From contig NC_092041.1 of assembly GCF_003086295.3 (NCBI RefSeq), positions 94,265,827 to 94,329,826 on the forward strand: 64,000 nucleotides of DNA, written 5' to 3'. Positions 20,613-30,050 of this stretch are shown piece after piece. Numbering within the stretch: position 1 is the first letter of the stretch; each line of letters opens with the position of its first letter. Under the pieces are notes generated by a model, which saw nothing but the letters and a program-made list of their open reading frames with translations, searched no databases and was not told the DNA's origin. The DNA comes from Arachis hypogaea. Taxonomy: Eukaryota > Streptophyta > Magnoliopsida > Fabales > Fabaceae. Both the position numbers and the translations under genes were made by a program.

Positions 20613-21737
20613 ATGGCATCCAAGGCCGGAGAAACCTCTAGAAAGAGGAAAGGGAAGGCAAAAGCTTCCACCTCCGAGTCATGGGAGATGGAGAGATTCA
20701 TCTCAAGGGTGCATCAAGACCACTTCTATGAAGTTGTGGCCTTGAAGAAGGTGATCCCCGAGGTCCCTTTTTCATTCAAAAAGGGTGAACATCCGGAGAT
20801 CCAACATGAGATCCGAAGAAGAGGTTGGGAAGTTCTTACCAATCCCATTCAACAAGTCAGAATCTTGATGGTTCAAGAGTTCTATGCCAATGCATGGATC
20901 ACCAAGAACCATGATCAAAGTGTGAACCCGGATCCAAAGAATTATCTTACTATGGTTCGGGGGAAATACTTGGATTTTAGTCCGGAAAGTGTAAGGTTGG
21001 CATTCAATTTGCCCATGATGCAAGGAGATGAACACCCTTACACTAGAAGGGTCAACTTTGACCAAAGGTTGGACCAAGTCCTCACAATCATATGTGAAGA
21101 GGGCGCCCAATGGAAGAGAGATTCAAGAGGGAAGCCGGTTCAATTGAGAAGGCATGACCTCAAACCCGTGGCTAGAGGATGGTTGGAGTTTATCCAACGC
21201 TCAATCATTCCCACTAGCAACCGGTCCGAAGTTACCATAGACCGGGCTATCATGATTCATAGCATCATGATTGGAGAAGGAATAGAAGTTCATGAGGTTA
21301 TAGCTCAAGAGCTCTATAAGGTGGCGGACAAGTCCTCTACCTTGGCAAGGTTAGCCTTCCCTCATCTCATTTGTCACCTCTGTTTTTCAGTTGGAGTTGA
21401 CATAGAGGGAGACACCCCTATTGATGAGGACAAGCCCATCACTAAGAAGAGGATGGAGCACACAAGAGACCCCACTCATCATGAGATCCCTGAGATACCT
21501 CAAGGGATGCACTTTCCTCCACAAAACTATTGGGAGCAACTAAACACCTCCCTAGGAGAACTGAGTTCCAACATGGGACAACTAAGGGTGGAGCATCAAG
21601 AACACTCCATCATCCTCCATGAAATTAGAGAAGATCAAAGAATCATGAGAGAGGAGCAACAAAGACAAGGAAGAGACATTGAGGAGCTCAAGCACTCCAT
21701 AGGGTCTTCAAGAGGAGGAAAGAGCCGCCATCACTAA
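20613..21737 (+). CDS. ORF2 of Athila-B, plant transposon protein of the env-position type
   Basis: Intact 374-codon frame. The N-terminus is basic (SRKRKGKAKAS), a possible nuclear-localisation signal. The middle, about residues 60-280, contains VQEFYANAW, MVRGKYLDF, VRLAFNLP and LARLAFPHLICHLC; I recognise this as the 'putative plant transposon protein' family (probably Pfam PF20167, from memory). The C-terminus (about 300-370) is a charged helical region likely to form a coiled coil (VEHQEHSIILHEIREDQRIM). I see no signal peptide or clear membrane segment, so it is not a classical envelope. The family's biochemical role is not known to me. Copy C has the same frame intact, with changes weighted to synonymous sites. 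Confidence 0.88.
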   Translation: MASKAGETSRKRKGKAKASTSESWEMERFISRVHQDHFYEVVALKKVIPEVPFSFKKGEHPEIQHEIRRRGWEVLTNPIQQVRILMVQEFYANAWITKNHDQSVNPDPKNYLTMVRGKYLDFSPESVRLAFNLPMMQGDEHPYTRRVNFDQRLDQVLTIICEEGAQWKRDSRGKPVQLRRHDLKPVARGWLEFIQRSIIPTSNRSEVTIDRAIMIHSIMIGEGIEVHEVIAQELYKVADKSSTLARLAFPHLICHLCFSVGVDIEGDTPIDEDKPITKKRMEHTRDPTHHEIPEIPQGMHFPPQNYWEQLNTSLGELSSNMGQLRVEHQEHSIILHEIREDQRIMREEQQRQGRDIEELKHSIGSSRGGKSRHH

Positions 21738-22649
21738 GGTGGACCCGTTCCTTGATTTCCTTGTTCTTTATTCTTCTGTTTTTCGAATTTCATGCTTATG
21801 TTTATCTATGTTTGTGTCTTGTGATCATTAGTGTCTTAGTGTCTATGCCTTAAAGTTATGAATGTCCTATGAATCCATCACCTCTCTTAAATAAAAACGT
21901 GCTTAATTGAAAAAGAAAAAGAATTGCATGAATTTTGAATTTTATAACAGTTTAATTATTTTGATGTGGTGGCATTACTTTTGTCTTCTGAATGTATGCT
22001 TAAACAGTGCATATGTATCTTGAATTTGTGGTTCATGAATGTTGGCTCTTGAAAGAATGATGAAAAAGGAGACATGTTACTGAGGATCTGAAAAATCATA
22101 AAAATGATTCTTGAAGCAAGAAAAAAAGCAGTGAATACAAAAAAAAATCGAAAAAAAAAATAATATAGAGAAAAGGGGAGAAAAAGAAAGAAAAAGAAAT
22201 AAAGTTGTGATCCAAGGTAAAAAGAGTGTGCTTAAGAACCCTGGACACCTCTAATTGGGGACTCTAGCAAAGCTGAGTCACAATCTGAAAAGGTTCACCC
22301 AATTATGTGTCTGTGGCATGTATGTATCCGGTGGTAATACTGGAAGACAGAGTGCTTTGGGCCACAGCCAAGACTCAATAAGTAGCTTTGTTCAAGAATC
22401 ATCATACTCTACTAGGAGAATCAATAACACTATCTGGATTCTAAGTTCCTAAAGAAGCCAATCATTCTGAATTTCAAAGGATAGAGTGAGATGCCAAAAC
22501 TATTCAGAGGCAAAAAGCTAAAAGCCCCGCTTATCTAATTAATACTGATCTTCATAGATGTTTTTGGAATTCATTGCATATTCTCTTCTTTTTATCTTAT
22601 TTTGATTTTCAGTTGCTTGAGGACAAGCAACAATTTAAGTTTGGTGTTG
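21738..22649 (+). other. Athila-B 3' noncoding region
   Basis: After ORF2 comes AT-rich DNA, then a polypurine stretch (about 22163-22200), then a block (22201-22583) that differs from copy C at only about six positions, and finally the hairpin and AAGTTTGGTGTTG before the LTR. A 65-codon frame at 22255-22452 starts only at TTG and is not credible. The purine tract is about 450 bp away from the LTR rather than adjacent to it. Confidence 0.75.
22612..22631 (+). other. Hairpin before the 3' LTR (Athila-B)
   Basis: GTTGCTTG pairs with CAAGCAAC around an AGGA loop, followed by AATTTAAGTTTGGTGTTG and the LTR start at 22650. It is likely linked to plus-strand priming or 3'-end formation; that is inference. 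Confidence 0.75.
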
Positions 22650-24393
22650 TGATGAGCGGATAATTTGTACGCTTTTTGGCATTGTTTTTAGTATGTTTTT
22701 AGTATGATCTAGTTAGTTTTTAGTATATTTTTATTAGTTTTTAGTTAAAATTCACTTTTCTGGACTTTACTATGAGTTTGTGTGTTTTTCTGTGATTTCA
22801 GGTATTTTCTGGCTGAAATTGAGGGACCTGAGCAAAAATCTGATTCAGAGACTGAAAAGGACTGCAGATGCTGTTGGATTCTGACCTCCCTGCACTCGAA
22901 GCGGATTTTCTGGAGCTACAGAAGCCCAATTGGCGCGCTCTCAACGGCGTTGGAAAGTAGACATCCTGGGATTTCCAGCAATATATGATAGTCCATACTT
23001 TGCCCAAGATTTGATGGCCCAAACCGGCGTTCAAAGTCACCCTCAGAAATCCCAGCGTTAAACGCTGGAACTGGCACCAAAATGGGAGTTAAACGCCCAA
23101 ACTGGCATAAAAGCTGGCGTTTAACTCCAAGAGAGGTCTCTGCACGAAAATGCTTCATTTCTCAGCCCAAGCACACACCAAGTGGGCCCGTAAGTGGATT
23201 TTTATGTCATTTACTCATTTCTGTAAACCTTAGGCTACTAGTTCTCTATATATAGGACCTTTTACTATTGTATTTTCATCTTTGGACATCTAGTTCTTAG
23301 ATCATATCGAGGGGTAGCTATCTTCATTGTTATGCTATCTTAGATCATTGGGAGGCTGGCCTCATGGCCATGCCTAGACCTTGTTCTTATGTATTTTCAA
23401 CGGTGGAGTTTCTACACACCATAGATTAAGGTGTGGAGCTCTGCTGTACCTCGAGTATTAATGCAATTACTATTGTTCTTCCATTCAATTCCGCTTGTTC
23501 TTGTTCTAAGATATCACTTGTTCTTCAACTTGATGAATGTGATGATCCGTGACACTCATCATCATTCTCACCTATGAACGTGTGACTGACAACCACCTCC
23601 GTTCTACCTTCGATTGGGTGAATATCTCTTGGATTCCTGATTGCACGATGCATGGTTGATCGCCTGACAACCGAGTGCTCGCCTGACAACCGAGCCAACC
23701 ATTCCGTGAGATCAGAGTCTTCGTGGTATAGGCTAGAACTGATGGCGGCATTCAAGAGAATCCGGAAGGTCTAACCTTGTCTGTGGTATTCTGAGTAGGA
23801 TTCAATGATTGAATGACTGTGACGTGCTTCAAACTCCTAGCAAGCGGGGCGTTAGTGACAGACGCAAAAGAATCGCTGGATTCTATTCCGGCCTGACCGA
23901 GAACCGACAGATGATTAGCCATGCTGTGACAGAGCATAGGAACATTTTCACTGAGAGGATGGGAGGTAGCCACTGACAACGGTGAAACCCTTGCATAAGC
24001 TTGCCATGGAAAGGAGTAAGAAAGATTGGATGAAGACAGTAGGAAAGCAGAGAGACGGAAGGGAAGGCATCTTCATCCGCTTATCTGAAGTTCCTACCAA
24101 TGAATTACATAAGTACCTCTATCTTTATCTTTATGTTTTTATGCGTTCATCACCATATCCATTTGAGTTTGCCTGACTAAGATTTACAAGATGACCATAG
24201 CTTGCTTCATACCAACAATCTCTGTGGGATCGACCCTTACTCGCGTAAGGTTTATTACTTGGACGACCCAGTACACTTGCTGGTTAGTTGTGCGAAGTTG
24301 TATTTATGCCATGGTATTGAAAACCAAGTTTTTGGATTCATTACCGGGGATTATTTGAGTTGTGAAAAGTATTGATCACAATTTCGTGCACCA
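22650..24393 (+). repeat. 3' LTR of Athila-B
   Basis: It begins TGATGAGCGG, ends GTGCACCA and is 1744 bp, the same length as the 5' LTR with about 16 substitutions. It is followed directly by the target duplication ACAGG (24394-24398). Confidence 0.95.
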
Positions 24394-24398
24394 ACAGG

Positions 24399-24676
24399 AG
24401 ATTGGCTTAAGGAAGATATTTTCTCTACTTTAGATGATGATGGTGAAGTTCTTCAACAAGTTGATCAAGGTATAAAATTTGTTTCATATTTCTTCTCATT
24501 TTATTTTATTTTTGTTTTTGTTATCTTTCTATTTTAGAATTTAGGTATTAGTTACCAATTAAAAGTTGTTGAATATAGACTTGATAATTAATTTGATTCC
24601 CTTGGCAGATATATTTTCCTCTAATGATGGTGCTTGTTCTATGGCGGCATCAATTGATAATCTTGATGATGACTAG
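24399..24676 (+). pseudogene. hAT-1 transposase, C-terminal coding segments
   Basis: The interrupted frame resumes directly after the duplicated ACAGG with DWLKEDIFSTLDDDGEVL, ending at a splice donor near 24471 (CAAG/GTATAA). After an intron with acceptor TTGGCAG (about 24608) a short last exon reads DIFSSNDGACSMAASIDNL and stops at TAG 24674-24676. This confirms the insertion point and gives the normal C-terminus of the gene. Confidence 0.8.
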
Positions 24677-25409
24677 GTATGCTTAATATTCTCATTTGGT
24701 TTAATACTTTCATTCAAAGATTTGTTTTAAAATGACAAAGGTATATTTTGTTATTTGCAGATATATTTTCCTCAAAGGTTGTGGTTGTTTGATGATTTTG
24801 TTGGCAACTTGGCATCTTTTGATACTTTGTGGTTGTTGTTTTAGAGAGACTTTTTGGTAGTATTCTTTTGATGTCTTGAGAATGATTAAATGTTATATAG
24901 ATTAGCTATTGTCATTAGATTTATAAAGAACCAAATTCTAGTTGTAATGAACCTATACACTTTAAAATGACTTTAGTATTAATTTTTACTTTTAAAAAAA
25001 TTATGGTTTGAAAATTAAATTTCTAAAAACTTGTTTTAAAAGTGGATTTTATAAAAAAAACCGGATTTTAGATTTGGATTTAAAAAAAAACCGGATTTTA
25101 GATTTGGATTTTAATAAAACCGGATTTAAAACTGGATTTTAGATTTGGATTTTTTAAAAAAAACTGGATTTTAGATTTGGATTAAAAAAAAACCGGTTTT
25201 ATATGTAAAACTGGATTTAAAACTAGTTTATAAGTAAAAACTGGATTTAAATTCTAAAACCGGTTTAAAACCGGTTTTTATTTTTTTAAACCGGTTTAAA
25301 ACCGGTTTCTCTCTTCAATTCAGTTCTGGTTTGGTTTCATGAACCATAAATCTGGTTCTGAAATGGATCCGGTTTAGATTTAAAAAAATCCAAACCATGC
25401 CCACCCCTA
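24677..25409 (+). other. hAT-1 3' untranslated and right subterminal region
   Basis: The first half looks like 3' UTR with a possible small intron (acceptor near 24760). Positions about 25040-25330 hold around a dozen copies of AAACCGG, CCGGTTT and GGATTTTAGATTTGGATT, the mirror of the left subterminal motifs. These are probable transposase-binding sites. Confidence 0.75.
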
Positions 25410-25839
25410 GTAACGGTACCCATATAAATAAGATATAAGTTCTTGGGAATGCCAGAGGCAGTCCTAGAACCCCGCACTCAAATTATAAAACTTAAAGACT
25501 TAAGACAGAAACTATGAACAGGGGTAGTTTTCTAAGGTTGATAACTTAAACAAACTCTAACCAGAATCCTTAACCCTTCACCTTCCTTCAGTCCTCCCAA
25601 CTTCGATGGAACCACACAGACAAACAGACAAACAGACAAACACAATTAGAGTACAAGTAATGTAAGTAGCAAGTATAATAATTAGGCATACTAATTCACA
25701 TAGGCACTCCTAATTAATGCACAAACAAGCAAATTAAACATATGATATGATGTATTCCTATCCTATGGCTGATGAGTCTCATCTATTAGTTATAAAGGTA
25801 AACCCGACATGCCCGGCAGCAAACCCTGGATAGAACACC

Positions 25840-26220
25840 AAACACGGAGCAAGTGGGACAATGCCGTAACCCTTGCATCTTACCCGCGTACTCGGAGCAA
25901 GGGACAACTTCACCCTGCCTCTTACCCAGGTGGTGTTACAATTCTCAACCCGGAGCAAGCGGTGTCAGAACTCAACCCTTGCATCTTACCCAAAGTTTTG
26001 AACTCTTAACCGGAGCAAGTGGATAATACCACTGTATCTTACCTGGCAATCTCACCTCTTATCTGGAGGCATATCACAATCAAATTCAAGTTCATTTTCA
26101 TTATTATTCCAATTCATTCATAATCATTAATTCATTTTCCATACATTCTTAACATCTCTACACTTCTTTAACATATACCCGGAGCGAGTGGTCATTGCCA
26201 CCGCCTCTTACCCAGTCACC
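25840..26220. repeat. Degenerate tandem repeat in the Tekay 3' LTR
   Basis: Five to six units of roughly 50-70 bp share CCGGAGCAAGTGG followed by CCTCTTACCC or CATCTTACCC. The frame at 25809-26009 is only a by-product. This stretch falls in the part deleted from the 5' LTR. Confidence 0.65.
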
Positions 26221-28069
26221 TCTATCTTATTCAATTCATTCAAATTCAATCACCATCATACCTTAATGTCATTATCCTCATCAACCCATTTCTATCTCTA
26301 TTGAAATTCATTATTATCATCTTCATAATTATATTAGTTCAGTTAGCACTTCTCAAACTCAAAATCACCACTTCACAATCACAATTCATTCCCCACAACT
26401 TGCCTCACTCCCAAGTTACTACCCCTTCCCAATTTCATCTCATCACTAAAAGAGTAAAAATAGAGGTTTAGAAGATTAAAATCATGTTTAAAATACTAAA
26501 ATCCCATTTGCTAAAAGATAGGAACCCACGTACGCGGGAGTGCAATTTTTCCCATCATGCATATGCATTCCCTCGTCTGCATATGCAAGTACGCTGGATA
26601 GAATCGAACGTCCGCATATGAATCCACATCTCCACGTACGCGAAGGTTCCTTTTTCCCATGCCGCATACGCATCACATGCCTGCCTACGCATGCATGCCA
26701 AACAGAAACGCACAGCCGTGTATGGAGGGGGTACATGTACGCATGCATTGCAGGTTGGTCAAAAATGGTTAAGTTTGTAGAATTTCAGTTTTTGCATACC
26801 GAACTTCTGACACGCATAACTTTCTCGTTTTAAAATATTTTTCATCCGTTCTTCAAATGGCGTAAACCTCACGAACCCCATTTTTTATATGAAAGAAGTT
26901 TGAAAGAATTTAGGGGGTAAACTTCACGGACCTCATTTTCAATCATACCAACACAATCATTAACATTCATATATCCATATCCAATATTCTCATTTATCAT
27001 CATCAAAATCATCATTCATCAACACCCTCACCACATCAACTACATTCATATCATAATACCATTAGATCTATCATGCCTCATTAAATTCTATCATACATTG
27101 TCAACTAGACCACCAATCAACTCCAACAAAATCATCATTCAACATATCATCATTCATCAATCTTTTTATTAGGATTACTAACTTTTTAACATACATACAT
27201 GCTTCAACCTATCTTATGGTCATCTAGCTTATGTTTTCACGAGACATTACATATTACTTAGGAGAAACTGAAACCATACCTTGGCAGATTCCTCTCTAAG
27301 CTCAAAACCACCACAATTCAAACTTCAAAGACTCCAATCCAGACCTAAAAATTCCAGCCACTAAAGGTCCAACAATCATGTTCCCAACATCATATATACT
27401 CCAAATCAAGAATATTTAATCTAATCCCACAACATATCACTATAATCAACATTCAAGCTTACTAATTCACTAATCAACATAAAGTTTAAGGTTCTTACCT
27501 TCACTTGATCTTTGAGCAATACCCACAAGGAATCAAGGCTAGTTAACCCCTAAAATATGAAAATCATCAAGGAATTGAGTTCCTCAAACCCTAAACCCGA
27601 ATTTATCATACCAGTAGAAATAAAGTTAGGCAAATGTGAGTTACTTAGAGTTTTGTTTGGATGAAATTAAAGAGCCCGACAAGCCCAATGCGTGGCCGCA
27701 AATGGCTTGTCAATTGGAGCTTTGGATCAAAAGTTACAGTCCAAAGAAGGAGGAGATAAATAGTGTTTAAGGGTTTCACCTCCCTCTCTTCATTTGCAGC
27801 GTGATTCTCATAATGGAGGAGTGTTGGTGGCTGAAATGTTATCATTTAGGTTTATGTGGGTTGGGCCTTAGGCCCAATATGGACCCGGTTCAACTGATTT
27901 GGCCCGTTCGGCTCAAAGTTAGGCCAAATTCTTTAAAATTAGTGTCAAAATTTTTATTTTAATTAGTTCTGCCTTATTAAACTATAAAATTCTATTTTGT
28001 AATTTAATTAAATTTTTTGAATAAATATTAATTACGAGTTATTTATTTATTAATTACTCGGGTTTTACA

Positions 28070-28080
28070 TTCTACCCACC
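28070..28080 (-). other. Polypurine tract of the Tekay-like element
   Basis: The minus strand reads GGTGGGTAGAA immediately before the LTR start TGTAAAACCC. Together with the primer site at 34941-34952 it fixes the element on the minus strand. Confidence 0.75.
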
Positions 28081-30050
28081 TAATTAAGAATTTTGTCCTC
28101 AAAATTAAGTTTCAATTACTTGAAAAGAGGTGTGGGTAGCCGTTTCTCATCTCGAATTCAAGTCCTCTGGAGTGTGCTTCCATTTCCAGCCCTCTAATCC
28201 ATGTTAATACTGCAATTGGTTTAACATATCCCGATCTTAATCCCCTAATCGTGACTGCTCACCGCTTCTAGTCTGTTAAAGTAACTTTTTGAAAGTATGT
28301 AACTTCCTCATTTAATCTGTCTAGGCCTTCTCCTTTCTCACTCGCATAACTTATCTATTGGTTTTACTTAGTTATAATTCCATCTCGAATTCACTTAATC
28401 TTTTTTTCGTTGTCTCGGCTATCGTTTTGGAAACTAAAACGCTTAATTCTTCGATTTTATTTTTATACGGAGTTGATTCACGCACCGTGTAACCTTACTA
28501 TCTTTTTTATGTTTAGCTTCACCAATTTCTTCAATGAATAGTTTGCTTCGATAAGGAAAAGGTAAGTGAACTTGGTCACTTGATATGCGATTACCTAACG
28601 GCATCAAATCTTGTCTCAGACCCAACAAAAATTTATTACGAACTTCGTAGGTCGTAGCCATACCTTCCTTGTCCCCTTCAATCTCTTCTTGATTTCCTTG
28701 ATCAACATACCTCAATATCCTTGGTAATTCCTTACTATTTTGCTTTGTTCTCCAAATTCTAGCCTTACCACTGCTTAAAAGTTGCATCGATTCAGTTTGA
28801 TACTTTGAGATTTTCTCAATGCCCAACCTAAGACTACAACTTTACTTAAGACTACAAACGTAAGACTTCAGTTGGAACCTTAATCATTCTTCCAACAACA
28901 ATACTCGACGTCTTCCTGCTGAGGTGTCGTCATGACATTATGTTGTTACATCCGTTTACATTCTAAGTCTTTGGATAATGCATTACAAAATTTATGAATA
29001 GTTTATTAGGTCCAAGCATTTTGAATATTAGCACGGAGGTTATACTCTTATCTCTCGAGGTTCAAAAGCTTTTTTGCTTTAAGGCATCCAAACAACAGTG
29101 CTTCCTAAAGCGTGGAAAAATATTAAGGAACCAGCATCTTAAGGGTTATATCTAGGGATTGTACGTGAAGTTAAATTGATGCTCGAGTCGACTTGAAAAA
29201 GATATTAAGCTCAAGGGCGGTTAAACTAATCAAACGGTGTTTGCTAGCAAATAAAAGGAGGTCTGGTATAATGATTGGACCAAGTCTCAAAAAATAGAAA
29301 GATGCACAAGAAAGAGAATTAAGGAGCATACCCAAAAAGAAATTTTGAAGTCAAACCCTGATAGGAAGACAACAAAGCGCATCGAATTAAATACATGCCA
29401 GCTGATACCCAAGGAATGCAAGTTCGCGAAAGAGAGCAACTCCACCCGTATTAGGCCCCTAAATTTCAATTATTTGCACGATTATGCCCAGATAAGTTTA
29501 AGCTCATCACGGAAGAAATAGATTCATGTCAATAAGGAATAAAATTACAAAGATAATCAACTTATTCCTCAAGAAGGAATTCAAAATGGGAATCCCAATA
29601 AGAGTCACAAAAGAAAGGCTAGGTCAAGTCGCGGGAATTCGTCGACGCACTCCCGTTCATATAAATCCTCCTGTTGTTATCTTACTTCTCTTCCGACATA
29701 ACCGTTGCTTATTACCAAGAACACTTGATTGAACAGATTTCGTTTCTATTACTCACTTCATCTAGATCCTAAGTTCTACCAATTCTAATAGTGTCATCAT
29801 ACGTAAGGTAATCGAGAATGATCTGATCTTCGGCACTAATTCTATCGCCACTTATTCCCTTTCTCGACACCTAACTAATTAGCAGTTAAAGGTTAAATTT
29901 GCATCATATCTCATCCTCGTAGTCCACCATCACTGGGTTTCTAAACAATACTCTCACACAACTCCCAACTTACTCTTGCTGCATCACTCACATTTCATTT
30001 GTCCCTAAGAGTTCGATCATTCGCTCTACGTCACCAACTAACTTCATTAA
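28081..30050 (-). other. Tekay-like internal region, 3' part, decayed, no recognisable gene
   Basis: The minus strand next to the polypurine tract reads GAGGACAAAATTCTTAATTAG, typical of this family's 3' end. The remaining 1.9 kb has only short frames (for example minus-strand 28443-28826, 127 codons) that I cannot match to protease, reverse transcriptase, integrase or chromodomain. The pol genes are either deleted or decayed beyond reading. Confidence 0.55.

Larger units (their letters stand above)
14138..24393 (+). mobile_element. Athila/FIDEL-like Ty3 element B, complete but lacking pol
   Basis: It is 10,256 bp with two 1744-bp LTRs and a perfect 5-bp duplication ACAGG (14133-14137 and 24394-24398), inserted in the last coding segment of the hAT-1 transposase. 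Order: 5' LTR, tRNA-Asp primer site, leader, intact gag-protease, palindrome array, internal TATA box, intact 374-codon ORF2, noncoding 3' block, hairpin, 3' LTR. No reverse transcriptase, RNase H or integrase is present; the gap between the two ORFs is only 877 bp. I counted about 16 differences between the LTRs (0.9%), so insertion was recent. It must have been mobilised by enzymes from another element. Confidence 0.95.
9553..25409 (+). mobile_element. hAT (Ac-like) transposon 1, carrying a nested Athila-like element
   Basis: Ends are a perfect 12-bp terminal inverted repeat, TAGGGGTGGGCA and TGCCCACCCCTA, flanked by a perfect 8-bp duplication GTAACGGT (9545-9552 and 25410-25417). The other Tekay LTR has the same site unoccupied (35514-35521). 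Without the nested Athila-B and its duplicated target the element is about 5.6 kb. It encodes one BED/hAT transposase gene with at least two introns. The transposase is disrupted by point mutations as well as by the insertion. Confidence 0.95.
8983..28069 (-). repeat. 3' LTR of the Tekay-like element, interrupted by hAT-1
   Basis: The plus strand reads TGTAACATCC at the left edge and GGGTTTTACA at the right. The LTR occupies 8983-9552 and 25418-28069, about 3.2 kb in total. Positions 9553-25409 are the inserted hAT and 25410-25417 its second target copy. It contains no gene. Confidence 0.85.

Noticed and set aside
20613..21737. ORF2 as a true retroviral-type envelope gene
   Set aside because: No signal peptide, no hydrophobic membrane segment and no cleavage site are visible; only its position is env-like.
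22255..22452. 65-codon frame open in both Athila-B and C
   Set aside because: It starts at TTG, not ATG. Most of the few changes seen alter residues, so nucleotide conservation explains it better than coding.
26488..26833. Overlapping opposite-strand frames in the Tekay LTR
   Set aside because: They correspond to the decayed CG-rich LTR segment; no domain and no conservation as protein.
28443..28826. 127-codon minus-strand frame as the Tekay pol remnant
   Set aside because: No reverse transcriptase, integrase or chromodomain motif could be read in it or in neighbouring frames.
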